A stretch of DNA of 64,000 bases from SABI01 sp963663665 (GTDB lineage Bacteria > Spirochaetota > Spirochaetia > Sphaerochaetales > Sphaerochaetaceae). Below the pieces are notes generated by a model. That model was not told the DNA's origin. It searched no databases and worked only from the letters and a program-made list of their open reading frames with translations. The stretch is taken from positions 248,001 through 312,000 of the forward strand of contig CAXXKP010000010.1 in NCBI GenBank assembly GCA_963663665.2, read 5' to 3'. Shown piece by piece: positions 51,286-59,567 of this stretch. Within the stretch, counting starts at the first letter, position 1; every line of letters begins with the position of its first letter. The position numbers and the translations under genes are program-made.

Positions 51286-51771
51286 TTACATTCTTTTAAT
51301 AAAAAGTGAATAGGAAGATTCTCCGATTAGAAGAATTAACGACACGATGATAGTTGAAATAAGAACTCCGATTGAAACAGCTATGAAAGACTTTTTCATA
51401 TCTAATCCAAGTATCCAAGCACCTAGAGTTCCTGTATAAGCACCAGTAATTGGAAATGGAATCGCAACAAAAAGTGTAATACCAAGTAACCCATACATCG
51501 CTACTTTGTGCGATAACTTATGACGAGTTTTTGTAACTGTTTTATCAAAAAGTTTAACATACCATGAGAAATGGGAATAGAAAAACGAATGGAAAAAAGT
51601 AAGAAAAACAAAAGCGAGAGGGAAAACTAGCATATTCGCTAAACTCCCTATGAGTGCTGCTAATGGAAGCGATATTCCGTTAAAATATGCGAATGGAATA
51701 GCACCACGTAATTCACTGATAGGAAGGATACCAAAGAAAATAGTTAATGCTATAGTGTGAAAAGTTTCCAT
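51286..51771 (-). CDS. COG2426 (small multidrug export) family membrane protein
   Basis: The 161-residue protein has four to five hydrophobic helices and the family patterns FGILPISELRGAIPFAYFNGI at the N-terminus and HKVAMYGLLGITLFVAIPFPITGAYTG in the middle. The family is labelled small multidrug export, but that function is poorly supported. Of two adjacent ATG codons, 51771 gives better spacing to AAGGA; its first base is also the last base of the upstream DUF362 stop (TGATG), indicating coupling. It lies 17 bases before uvrD. Confidence 0.82.
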   Translation of the reverse strand: METFHTIALTIFFGILPISELRGAIPFAYFNGISLPLAALIGSLANMLVFPLAFVFLTFFHSFFYSHFSWYVKLFDKTVTKTRHKLSHKVAMYGLLGITLFVAIPFPITGAYTGTLGAWILGLDMKKSFIAVSIGVLISTIIVSLILLIGESSYSLFIKRM

Positions 51772-52910
51772 CATAATTCCTTTCTTTTTTCAATGTCGAT
51801 TGCATCTGCTGGACATACTTCATGACAACAATAACAACGAATGCATTTAGAATAGTCAACAGTAATTTTCTTGTTTTCAGTAAAAGTGAGGGCCTTACCT
51901 GGACAGATAGTAATGCATTTACCACATGAAATACATGTTGAATCATCAAATAAAGGCTTAGGCTCTTTCTGTTGATGTCTGAATTTAATATATTTAGTAA
52001 ACAACGGACCAATTAAGGAATTAAAGAGAGATGCATTCTTTTCAACTTTAACTTTTTTAAAATCTGTAATAATAAGATCTTTAGGGTTCAATAAGGGGTA
52101 AGGAATATCTGAAGGAGATTCCCAACTGGTGAGGTTCCTTTTTCTTAATTCTTTTAAAAGAGGAATTTCATCAATAGCATAATTCATGACAAGAGCACAC
52201 GAAGCATCTATTGCTGTAGCATCAATTGAGGCGAATAGCAATCCTGTATGTCGAGGGAATCCTCCAGCAGGACCAGGACCTTCCATGCTTACAATACCAT
52301 CTAAGATACTAAAGTCAGGTGTAGCTGTCTGATATAAACCAGCTATCATCCTAGAGAATGATTCACGGGTAGGGTAGAGCATATGTGAGTGACTTTTGTA
52401 CAATCCAGGGACCAAACCAAAGATATTCTTTACACATCCTGTCATATACATAAGTTGATGAGTCTTCATTTTTGCAATACTAAAGAGATAATCAACTTCA
52501 TGAAGAATTGTTGGAATTGGAAGTTTTTTCCCATATGTAAAAGGGATTCTAATGTTTTCAGTATTTTTAGAAAATTGGATCCAAGAAGCACCAGTAGTTT
52601 TACATACATCATAGATTCCTGAATGTTTTGGTGTAAAATGCTGACCACTTATTCCTGGAGAGTCACCTACATAAATTTTTTTCGCTCCCATTTCGTATAA
52701 GATAATAATAAGATTCTTTAATACTTCTGGACGAGTTGTTATTGCTTTATCAGGATTTGCATCACTCAGGATATTTGGTTTGAGAAGAATTTTTTTTCCT
52801 CTCACATCAGGCATATTCCCCTCTCTTATTATCTCTTTAAGAGCAGGATAAAGATCTTCATCACTATAGGTATTACAGTGTGTTATTGCTACTTTTTCCA
52901 GTTTCTTCAT
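51771..52910 (-). CDS. DUF362 domain protein with C-terminal 2x[4Fe-4S] ferredoxin module
   Basis: Residues ~1-290 form a DUF362 domain (GKKILLKPNILSDANPD, GAKKIYVGDSPG, SIAKMKTHQLMYMTGCVKN). Residues ~325-375 hold two CxxCxxCxxxCP clusters (CISCGKCITICPGKAL and CIRCYCCHEVCPADAI), each binding a [4Fe-4S] centre. DUF362-ferredoxin proteins are common in anaerobes with no defined reaction; electron transfer is implied. The ATG at 52910 is supported by AAGGAG 7 bases upstream and a 4-base overlap with the stop of the upstream methyltransferase gene. Confidence 0.88.
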   Translation of the reverse strand: MKKLEKVAITHCNTYSDEDLYPALKEIIREGNMPDVRGKKILLKPNILSDANPDKAITTRPEVLKNLIIILYEMGAKKIYVGDSPGISGQHFTPKHSGIYDVCKTTGASWIQFSKNTENIRIPFTYGKKLPIPTILHEVDYLFSIAKMKTHQLMYMTGCVKNIFGLVPGLYKSHSHMLYPTRESFSRMIAGLYQTATPDFSILDGIVSMEGPGPAGGFPRHTGLLFASIDATAIDASCALVMNYAIDEIPLLKELRKRNLTSWESPSDIPYPLLNPKDLIITDFKKVKVEKNASLFNSLIGPLFTKYIKFRHQQKEPKPLFDDSTCISCGKCITICPGKALTFTENKKITVDYSKCIRCYCCHEVCPADAIDIEKRKEL

Positions 52911-53686
52911 CCCAATCTCCTTAATAAACAAACATACAAAGGACCTAAATTATTATTAATATCAGGCAAGATTATTTTACCATATGAAAGAGGCTCTCCA
53001 AAAAAATCGTCTAATGGTTCAATACTGTAACGACCTTCTCGTTTCTTTTCAAGTTTTGCAATAACTTCTTCATTCTCGCCACTATGAATTGAACAAGTAC
53101 TATAGAGTATATAGCCACCTATTTTTACTGCATCTAAAGCACTGCAAAGCATAGCAAATTGTTGAATAGAAAGCATTTTAGTTCGATTCTTACTAAATTT
53201 TGTTAGATACGAAGGGTCTTGTAAAACATGTCTTTCTGAAGAACACGGTGCGTCAAGTAATATAGCGTCATATGTATCTTTTTCATATAGCGCCCATTTC
53301 GATGCATCATGTGAAGTGACTGTGATTCGTTCCCTTACATGAGCAATTACATGATCGTTAAGTACTTTGTGAAGCCTATTTCTCCTTGAGGCTGACCTAT
53401 CATTACATATTAATGATGAGTTGCTTCCCATTTTTAACGCTAGTACTAACGATTTTCCCCCAGGAGCTGCACACATATCAAGAATACGATCTCCATCTTT
53501 AATAGGCAAAAGATTCGCTGCAACAATAGAAGCCTCGTCCATATAGTAAGGCTTTTCATTCCAATCATCTAATGCTTTTGGAGTAGATTTTTTCAACAAG
53601 GCATCTCTCAATTGAGGCCATCGCTCTTTGTATAAGGACTCATACATCCTTTCAAAAAGGATACTACCATCTTCTTTTCTTGACAT
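52907..53686 (-). CDS. RsmB/NOP-family RNA (cytosine-5-)-methyltransferase
   Basis: The 259-residue SAM-dependent enzyme has the NOL1/NOP2/Sun motifs: ILDMCAAPGGKSLVLALKM (SAM binding), LICNDRSASRRNRL, LLDAPCSSERHVL (motif IV Cys) and LYSTCSIHSGENEEV (motif VI catalytic Cys). It probably methylates a rRNA or tRNA cytosine. It is short, lacking the N-terminal NusB-like or PUA domain of RsmB/RsmF, so the target is uncertain. No Shine-Dalgarno; TTTACA (53717-53722) and TAGAGT (53694-53699) lie 17 apart and the -10 ends 7 bases before the ATG, so a leaderless mRNA is likely. Confidence 0.88.
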   Translation of the reverse strand: MSRKEDGSILFERMYESLYKERWPQLRDALLKKSTPKALDDWNEKPYYMDEASIVAANLLPIKDGDRILDMCAAPGGKSLVLALKMGSNSSLICNDRSASRRNRLHKVLNDHVIAHVRERITVTSHDASKWALYEKDTYDAILLDAPCSSERHVLQDPSYLTKFSKNRTKMLSIQQFAMLCSALDAVKIGGYILYSTCSIHSGENEEVIAKLEKKREGRYSIEPLDDFFGEPLSYGKIILPDINNNLGPLYVCLLRRLG

Positions 53687-53693
53687 GATACAT

Positions 53694-53722
53694 ACTCTAC
53701 CTATATGAAGTGAGTATGTAAA
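53694..53722 (-). promoter_or_regulatory. Promoter of the rsmB-like operon
   Basis: On the minus strand TTTACA (53717-53722), 17-base spacer, TAGAGT (53694-53699), then 7 bases to the ATG. Confidence 0.6.
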
Positions 53723-53728
53723 TATGCC

Positions 53729-54412
53729 TTAAAGAAAATAGACAACAAATCCTGTACTAAAAGTCGCACTAGCTAGTAAGCAGAAGAGATGCCAAATAAG
53801 ATGAGCATGAGGAATCTTCTTCAGAGCATAAAAGATGACTCCTATTGTATACAAGATCCCTGCTACGATGATGAAATATAAAAGATTTCCAGGAAGATTA
53901 GGTATTACTTGATTCCAAACAAATACAATTGACCACCCCATAAGTAAATAGATCACTACATGAAGTATCTTATATTTGCCCCAATTAAGAATATTCGTCA
54001 CAATACCAATAATCAAGAATACATATAAAAAGACTAAAATATAATTTGTTTCTGTAGTGTTGATATATAAAAGGATAGGGGTATATGTCCCTACAATCAG
54101 GAAATAGATTGTTGAATGATCTAAGATTCTAAATAGGCGTTTTGCATTACCGATTCTTGCACTATGATACAACGTTGAGGAAGTAAATAAGATAGATTGG
54201 CTGATGGCAAAAACGATCATACCAATATAAGTGGGAAGGGTAGGGAAATGTTGTTTTTGCACTAGGACAAATATTAAAAATCCATACGATAGAATTGAAG
54301 CAATAAGATGCGAGATTGAGTTCTCTTTTTCACTTATTGAATCTTTGTAGGTAGGTAAATTAATATGGGTTTCAAGCCATGATTTGGTTTTAGTATTCAT
54401 ATCCCAAACCAT
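53729..54412 (-). CDS. Hemolysin-III (PAQR) family membrane protein
   Basis: The 227-residue protein has seven hydrophobic helices and the HlyIII/PAQR conserved residues: NSISHLIASIL near 35 (the E-NxxSHxxG-type motif), SSTLYHSARIG, RILDHSTIYFLIVGTYTP with Asp-His, and C-terminal HAHLIWHLFCLLASA with His residues for a metal site. Bacterial members are membrane proteins of uncertain activity; the hemolysin name is historical. The start is ambiguous: ATG 54412 follows a TATATT -10-like box by 7 bases (possibly leaderless), while ATG 54400 is also available. Confidence 0.85.
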   Translation of the reverse strand: MVWDMNTKTKSWLETHINLPTYKDSISEKENSISHLIASILSYGFLIFVLVQKQHFPTLPTYIGMIVFAISQSILFTSSTLYHSARIGNAKRLFRILDHSTIYFLIVGTYTPILLYINTTETNYILVFLYVFLIIGIVTNILNWGKYKILHVVIYLLMGWSIVFVWNQVIPNLPGNLLYFIIVAGILYTIGVIFYALKKIPHAHLIWHLFCLLASATFSTGFVVYFL

Positions 54413-54423
54413 ACAGGTCAATA

Positions 54424-54455
54424 TAAAAAAAGAGCAATAGTATAAATATACTATT
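54424..54455 (-). terminator. Terminator of the amino-acid ABC operon
   Basis: AATAGTATA (54436-54444) pairs with TATACTATT (54447-54455). On the minus strand a run of seven T (54425-54431) follows the stem. Confidence 0.75.
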
Positions 54456-54496
54456 ACCCTTAAAAATTAACTCTATTTTCTACTATATACCTTTAA

Positions 54497-55237
54497 CTAG
54501 AGTATATTATCTAAGAATTTCTTAGTTCTTTCTTCTTTTGGGTGATGAAAGAGATTCTCTGGTGTGTCTATTTCTATAATCTCACCTTCATCCATAAATA
54601 TCACTCTATCAGCTGCAGCTGAAGCAAAACCCATTTCATGACTTACTATAAGCATCGTCATCCCACTAGAAGCTAGGTTAAGCATAACATCCAATACTTC
54701 CTTAATCATTTCAGGATCTAGTGCACTTGTAGGTTCATCGAATAACATAACTTTTGGGTTCATAGCAAGAGCTCGCGCTATTGCCACTCGTTGTTGTTGC
54801 CCCCCAGATAACTGCGAAGGGAAGCTTAGTTCTTTCTCAGATAAGCCAACTCTTTTTAAAAGATCTCTCGCTAATTTCTGCGCTTCACTTTTTTCCATAT
54901 TTTTAACTTTTAGTGGAGCTAACATAATATTATCTATAACACTGAGATGAGCAAATAAGTTAAAAGATTGGAATACCATTCCGACTTCTTCTCTTACCTT
55001 TCTAATATCATGAGTTGCTGTGACTTCAACATCATCAACAAAGATTTTACCACTTGTTGGAATTTCTAACTTGTTTACACTTCTTAATAGCGTACTTTTC
55101 CCTGAACCTGATGGCCCTATAATAAGTACAACTTCTCCTTGAGCTACACTCAAAGAAGCATCTCTCACTGCTTTTACAACACTTTGATTATTTAGTTTAT
55201 ACTCTTTATATAAGTGTTCTATACGAATTCTATCCAT
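54497..55237 (-). CDS. Polar amino-acid ABC transporter ATP-binding protein
   Basis: The 246-residue ATPase shows Walker A GPSGSGKSTLLRSVN, Q-loop MVFQSFNLFAHLSV, signature LSGGQQQRVAIARALA, Walker B VMLFDEPTSALD and H-loop IVSHEMGFA. It belongs to the GlnQ/HisP/ArtP group. The ATG at 55237 overlaps the end of the permease gene by 8 bases and has AGAGAGG upstream; the longer frame to 55258 is inside the permease. It is third in a binding protein-permease-ATPase operon and is followed by a clear terminator. Confidence 0.93.
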   Translation of the reverse strand: MDRIRIEHLYKEYKLNNQSVVKAVRDASLSVAQGEVVLIIGPSGSGKSTLLRSVNKLEIPTSGKIFVDDVEVTATHDIRKVREEVGMVFQSFNLFAHLSVIDNIMLAPLKVKNMEKSEAQKLARDLLKRVGLSEKELSFPSQLSGGQQQRVAIARALAMNPKVMLFDEPTSALDPEMIKEVLDVMLNLASSGMTMLIVSHEMGFASAAADRVIFMDEGEIIEIDTPENLFHHPKEERTKKFLDNIL

Positions 55238-56096
55238 TTTTATGTAACCTCTCTTCAAGCATTCCCACGAGTCTACTCAATAAAAGCGTTATCACCAAAT
55301 AGACAAGAGCAACAATGAACATAGTTTCAAGAGATAAGAACGTTCTTGAAATATATTCTCGTCCTTTTCTGAGGATATCACTAAGAGCTATCGTAGAAAC
55401 AAGAGATGAATCTTTCAACATTGAGATGAACTCATTGCCGATAGCAGGTAAAATTACTTTAATTGTTTGAGGGATAATTACATATCGAAAAGCTTGACCT
55501 CTCGATAATCCGAGTGCAATCGCGGCTTCCATTTGTCCTCGTGGAATTGCTTGAATTCCAGCTCGAACAATTTCTCCCATATATGCACCAAAACATATAG
55601 AAAGTGCAATTGTAGCAGCAAAAATACCTTCAATTTGAAATATACGACCCATTGCATAATAGATGAAAATAAGTTGAACTAATAGAGGAATACCACGTAT
55701 AAATTCAACATATACTCCAGCTAACATGTTTATAAAACGGTTCTTGCTTACTGAGCCTAGGCCAACAAAGAGGCCTATAAATAAAGATCCTAAAATAGCA
55801 AAAATTGTAACTTGAAAGGTCATCGGTAAACCTTTTATTACAACTAAAAATATTTGTCGGTAGGGATCTGGTACAAAAATTACTAGGTATGAAAGCGTAA
55901 AGATTGCAAATGCAAATGTAAAACGCCAAGCATTGAAAATTGAATTATTATTCTTGTTCGGAATCAATAATCCATCAGTCATTTCTAAGCGTGGTGTAAA
56001 CAAACGATTCTCGTTATCAGGTTTTACACTCACTATTTTTTTCTTTATCTTATTATTAGTAATATTTACTTTTATTTCTTTTTCAGAATTATCCAT
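55230..56096 (-). CDS. Polar amino-acid ABC transporter permease
   Basis: The 288-residue protein has an unusually long, hydrophilic lysine-rich N-terminus of about 55 residues, then five to six transmembrane helices of the HisM/GlnP type. The family signature appears as MTFQVTIFAILGSLFIGL, YVEFIRGIPLLVQLIFIYY, and the coupling loop GQMEAAIALGLSRGQAFRYVIIPQT. It pairs with the ATPase just downstream. A hairpin separates it from the upstream binding-protein gene, probably lowering its expression relative to that gene. Confidence 0.92.
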   Translation of the reverse strand: MDNSEKEIKVNITNNKIKKKIVSVKPDNENRLFTPRLEMTDGLLIPNKNNNSIFNAWRFTFAFAIFTLSYLVIFVPDPYRQIFLVVIKGLPMTFQVTIFAILGSLFIGLFVGLGSVSKNRFINMLAGVYVEFIRGIPLLVQLIFIYYAMGRIFQIEGIFAATIALSICFGAYMGEIVRAGIQAIPRGQMEAAIALGLSRGQAFRYVIIPQTIKVILPAIGNEFISMLKDSSLVSTIALSDILRKGREYISRTFLSLETMFIVALVYLVITLLLSRLVGMLEERLHKNG

Positions 56097-56108
56097 GAGA
56101 CCTCATAC

Positions 56109-56143
56109 AAACAAAAGTATAGAGAATCTCTATACTCTTGTTT
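56109..56143 (-). other. Long hairpin between binding-protein and permease genes
   Basis: AGTATAGAGA (56116-56125) pairs with TCTCTATACT (56127-56136), and flanking AAACAA/TTGTTT adds six more pairs beyond one mismatch. On the minus strand T-rich sequence follows, so partial termination or mRNA stabilisation is likely. Confidence 0.6.
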
Positions 56144-56164
56144 ATTAATTTCTAAAATTTAAAA

Positions 56165-56914
56165 TTATAAAATATTATACTTTTCTTTAAGTTTATCAAC
56201 AGTACCGTTTGCAGTCATTGCTTTAATACCATCATTCAAAAGTGTTAATAATTCAGTATTTCCTTTTTGAACAGCCCAACCAATTTGTTCTTTATCACCT
56301 GAGAGAGTTCCAGTGACGGAAAGTCTACCAGCATAATTCTCATTTGCAAGCACAAAGTCTGCTGCAATAATAGAGTCAGCCACAACTGCATCAAGATTGT
56401 TATTTAATAGATCTTCTACTGCAAGTCCAATTTCATCATAACTCTTAATTGTAACTCCACCGATCGCTTCTAAGGCAAACTGTCCTGTAGTTCCGATTTG
56501 AACACCAACTTTTTTACCTATAAGATCGCTGTCTTTTGCGACTTTATTCCCAGTATTCACAAGAATTGATTGAGTTACCTCTAAAATAGGGGTTGTGAAA
56601 TCCATTGCTTTTTTTCTTTCGTCAAGAATTGTTACTCCAGAAACAACAGCATCATAAGCTCCGTTTGAGAGACCTGCAAAAATGCCATCCCATGCAACGT
56701 TTCTTACAGTTAAAGGAACCTTTGAATAGTCACTAATTGCGGCAATTAAATCAATTTCAAAACCTACAATTTCGCCAGTTTCATCAACATATTCAAAAGG
56801 AGGCCATGTACAATCGCTTCCAATTATATAACCTTCTTCTTTTTTTCCACTTGCAACTAGTGTGGACGCTACCATCAAAACAAGCAGTAATGATACAACT
56901 AGAATTTTTTTCAT
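56165..56914 (-). CDS. Polar amino-acid ABC transporter substrate-binding protein
   Basis: The 249-residue precursor has a signal peptide (MKKILVVSLLLVLMVASTLV, then ASGKKEE) without a lipobox Cys. The mature part matches the SBP_bac_3 family: GSDCTWPPFEYVDETGEIVG, FEIDLIAAI, DAVVSGVTILDERKKAMDFT and GKKVGVQIGTTGQFALEA. The ligand is a polar or acidic amino acid, not resolvable further. The ATG at 56914 has GGAG 5 bases upstream; a frame running to 56971 has none. A consensus promoter lies just upstream. Confidence 0.92.
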   Translation of the reverse strand: MKKILVVSLLLVLMVASTLVASGKKEEGYIIGSDCTWPPFEYVDETGEIVGFEIDLIAAISDYSKVPLTVRNVAWDGIFAGLSNGAYDAVVSGVTILDERKKAMDFTTPILEVTQSILVNTGNKVAKDSDLIGKKVGVQIGTTGQFALEAIGGVTIKSYDEIGLAVEDLLNNNLDAVVADSIIAADFVLANENYAGRLSVTGTLSGDKEQIGWAVQKGNTELLTLLNDGIKAMTANGTVDKLKEKYNIL

Positions 56915-56942
56915 AATCACTCCAAAAATATTAAGATTTTTT

Positions 56943-56971
56943 AATTTACATAAATATGCAGTAGATGTCAA
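56943..56971 (-). promoter_or_regulatory. Promoter of the amino-acid ABC operon
   Basis: On the minus strand perfect TTGACA (56966-56971) and TAAATT (56943-56948) have a 17-base spacer. Confidence 0.65.
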
Positions 56972-56989
56972 TCTTTAATGTATAAATAT

Positions 56990-57442
56990 TCAAGTAATAT
57001 ACGTAAAAAACAAACCGCTACTAATCCCTAATACAAAACCACCTAAAACTTGTGTAAATGAGTGCCCTAACATAGTTTTTAGATTCTCAGGAGTAAACTC
57101 CCCATCTTCATGAATCTGAGTAAGAATTCTACTCCATTCATTAATTATTTCTGCCTGTTTACCAGCAGCACGTCTAATACCCATTGCGTCATGAATAACA
57201 ATCGCTGCAAATGTGAAGGCAATTGCAAAGTAGTAGCTTTGCCATCCTTCTATTAGGAGGAGAGATGTACAAAGCCCGACTACTCCCGCAGTATGAGATG
57301 AGGGCATTCCCCCAGTAGAGAATAACAAATGAAATTTAAATTTCTTCTCGATGGGTAATAGAAGAAACGGTTTTAAAAATTGAGCCAGTATTGCGGCGAA
57401 GAAAGCAGCAGCAAGAGGCCTATTCAATAATATTTGATTCAT
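56990..57442 (-). CDS. Divergent PAP2-family (DUF212) membrane protein
   Basis: The 150-residue protein has about four hydrophobic segments and the DUF212 landmarks: LAQFLKPFLLL near the start, FSTGGMPSSHTAGVVGLCTS (the PSSH phosphatase motif), IHDAMGIRRAAGKQAEIIN and LGHSFTQVLGGFVLG. It is probably a membrane phosphatase of lipid phosphates, but the family lacks a defined substrate. No Shine-Dalgarno is present. TTGCAT (57473-57478) and ATTATT (57451-57456) sit 16 apart and the -10 ends 8 bases before the ATG, suggesting a leaderless transcript. Confidence 0.85.
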   Translation of the reverse strand: MNQILLNRPLAAAFFAAILAQFLKPFLLLPIEKKFKFHLLFSTGGMPSSHTAGVVGLCTSLLLIEGWQSYYFAIAFTFAAIVIHDAMGIRRAAGKQAEIINEWSRILTQIHEDGEFTPENLKTMLGHSFTQVLGGFVLGISSGLFFTYIT

Positions 57443-57578
57443 ATCATTACAATAATCTATAAAGAGATGTTGATGCAACTTAAATTAACACAGTTGTTAT
57501 AAAAAATAGCAATAAACTTTAAAAAAAACATTATTCATTAATTTAGAACAAAGAAATAACCTTGAAATCGTATAAAAA

Positions 57579-59222
57579 TTAGTATTGATATCTACAAGGC
57601 CTAATACCTAAATCATCAGATCGAACCTTAATAGTCGGAATATCACTAACTATAAAATGTGACCATCCAAACATTGAGCCATCTTCACTTTCTGAGGAAC
57701 TCCAAATAACACCATCAATAGCATATTTACTTAAGGTAAGATTATCACGAAGTGCATCAAGCTCATCTTTACTTGGTAGGAACCAGTCAATATATCCATT
57801 AAAATTTAAATCTTTGCATAATTTTGCTGCGTATTCATCAGTGGTTTCATCATTATTACTATTTGTGTATCTATATGCATGAGTTGCCATGGTGGCTATT
57901 AAAGAATTAGTATTAGCCATTCCAGTTCCGATACCTGTTTTGGTACATGTTTCTTCATTAAAAGTTGTTAATCCATTTACATAGAGGTTTTCACCATTCT
58001 CTGTTGTTCTATACAATCCAAATATGTACCCTGCAGCACTTTCATAGTACCCTTCTACACTCGTATCAACGGTAATATCTCCTTCTATTATTCTCAAATT
58101 AGCAGGAGTTGTCTCAATATAAGTCCAAGGGAATTCATCATCATCATCAATATAAAATACGTATCCCCCATGTGATGTTTTATCGCCAACTATATAATCT
58201 CTCCATGAAGCATACAACGTGTGATTTCCATCAATCGAAACAATCGTTGTACCAGGGTAAATTCTAGTGCCACCACCAAACTTTTCTGTATACCAACCAT
58301 CAAAAATAGCTTCATCTCTATGAGTTTCATCAAATGAAGGATATGCTGACCCAAAAGTAACAAACAGTTCATCAATAGCAGGAGAGGCCCCTCCATCAGC
58401 ATCAAGAGTCACAAGATATTGATTCGGAACCCAAATCGCATATAAGTTTACATTATTTATAGGCATAGGAAACTCATCATCCTCATCGTATGTAGTGCCT
58501 ATTCCATTAGCTGAAGTATTCCATGAATGAAACATATATCCAGTTCTTTCAAGTTCACCATCATTTCCTAATACAATGACGGTTTCACCATAGGTATACA
58601 GCTTTCCATCAATCGGTACTACACCAGCTGTATTATTATTACCATAGTACGTTACACATAAAATCTTACGATCATAAAATAATTTCAATACTAATGAGCC
58701 ATCAGCTAAAATAACACCTTGTAGTATGGTCTCTTCATGATCTTCATTATAAAAATGTTCTGCATATGTTTTATGTTGGGCAACCACAGTAGAACCTTCA
58801 ACACCACTTAATGTATCAGTCTCAAATAAAACGTAATTACCATCTATATCTTCTTTATAATGTTGCACTTGATAATTTTTCTGTGCAATGGGGACCCACC
58901 GTGCATACAAATCGACATCACTTTCTCCGATTGAAAAAGTCTCACCTTTTTGGTAAAGAATTCCACTGCCATCACTAGATGTATTCCATCCAGTAAACAC
59001 ATACCCCACTCTTGTGAGATCCCCCTCATTACCTTTTACAATAACTACATCATTCTTTTTATAGGAGTTATTATCTGTGGGTACAGAGCCAGAGGTCGCT
59101 CCATTAGCGTGGTAATTAAGCATATAGGTGGTGATATTAACTAGTGGACATGAAAAGAAAAGTACAATGATTGAAACACCTAAAATGATAACAGAAAATA
59201 TTAAAATACCGTTATTTTTCAT
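57579..59222 (-). CDS. Surface lipoprotein with InlB B-repeats, MucBP-like segment and Lcl-type C-terminus
   Basis: The 547-residue protein begins with a lipoprotein signal (VSIIVLFFSC, lipobox Cys near 26). It has InlB/Listeria-Bacteroides repeats at about 37-112, 220-292 and 295-365, each ending in a YARW/YAIW/YASW motif with GYxFxxWNT cores, and a MucBP-like segment between the first two. The C-terminal ~170 residues resemble the Lcl/DUF1566 domain, with YIDWFLPSKDELDALRDN and VIWSSSES. A surface or periplasm-facing adhesin-like role is inferred. AAGGA precedes the ATG; a GTG directly before it is an alternative. It stands alone. Confidence 0.8.
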   Translation of the reverse strand: MKNNGILIFSVIILGVSIIVLFFSCPLVNITTYMLNYHANGATSGSVPTDNNSYKKNDVVIVKGNEGDLTRVGYVFTGWNTSSDGSGILYQKGETFSIGESDVDLYARWVPIAQKNYQVQHYKEDIDGNYVLFETDTLSGVEGSTVVAQHKTYAEHFYNEDHEETILQGVILADGSLVLKLFYDRKILCVTYYGNNNTAGVVPIDGKLYTYGETVIVLGNDGELERTGYMFHSWNTSANGIGTTYDEDDEFPMPINNVNLYAIWVPNQYLVTLDADGGASPAIDELFVTFGSAYPSFDETHRDEAIFDGWYTEKFGGGTRIYPGTTIVSIDGNHTLYASWRDYIVGDKTSHGGYVFYIDDDDEFPWTYIETTPANLRIIEGDITVDTSVEGYYESAAGYIFGLYRTTENGENLYVNGLTTFNEETCTKTGIGTGMANTNSLIATMATHAYRYTNSNNDETTDEYAAKLCKDLNFNGYIDWFLPSKDELDALRDNLTLSKYAIDGVIWSSSESEDGSMFGWSHFIVSDIPTIKVRSDDLGIRPCRYQY

Positions 59223-59567
59223 CACTAAAATTCCTTTTTTTATAAGATATTTCTTCTTAAGAATCTAAAGTGACACAGAGTTAGTACATTTCATCTTTAG
59301 CACACATTAACATAGGCTATGATAATTCATAAAAAGAACTATTATGATGAATTACTATGAGAGCTTCTGTTCCTAATTATACGCTTGTAATCTCTCAAGT
59401 CAATATTCTACAATTTAGATACAATAAAAAAATGAAAAGAATGTTTACCTAATAAAGGATAAATAGAAGGTATTTAGTACCATTATACAAAAAATTTAAA
59501 ACTAAAACGTATCTCATACATGAAAATACTTGAATATCTTTCTAATTTACTCAAATATGGTGACGAG
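59223..59567. other. Intergenic region between the lipoprotein and MFS genes
   Basis: About 345 AT-rich bases with no gene seen. TTCTTAAGAA near 59251-59260 is a 10-base palindrome close to the lipoprotein start, and TATACA (59484-59489) is a possible -10 box for the MFS gene without a matching -35 box. No RNA gene was recognised. Confidence 0.35.

Noticed and set aside
53729..54412. Toxin interpretation of the hemolysin-III-family protein
   Set aside because: The family is a widespread PAQR-type membrane protein and the name is historical; nothing nearby suggests virulence.
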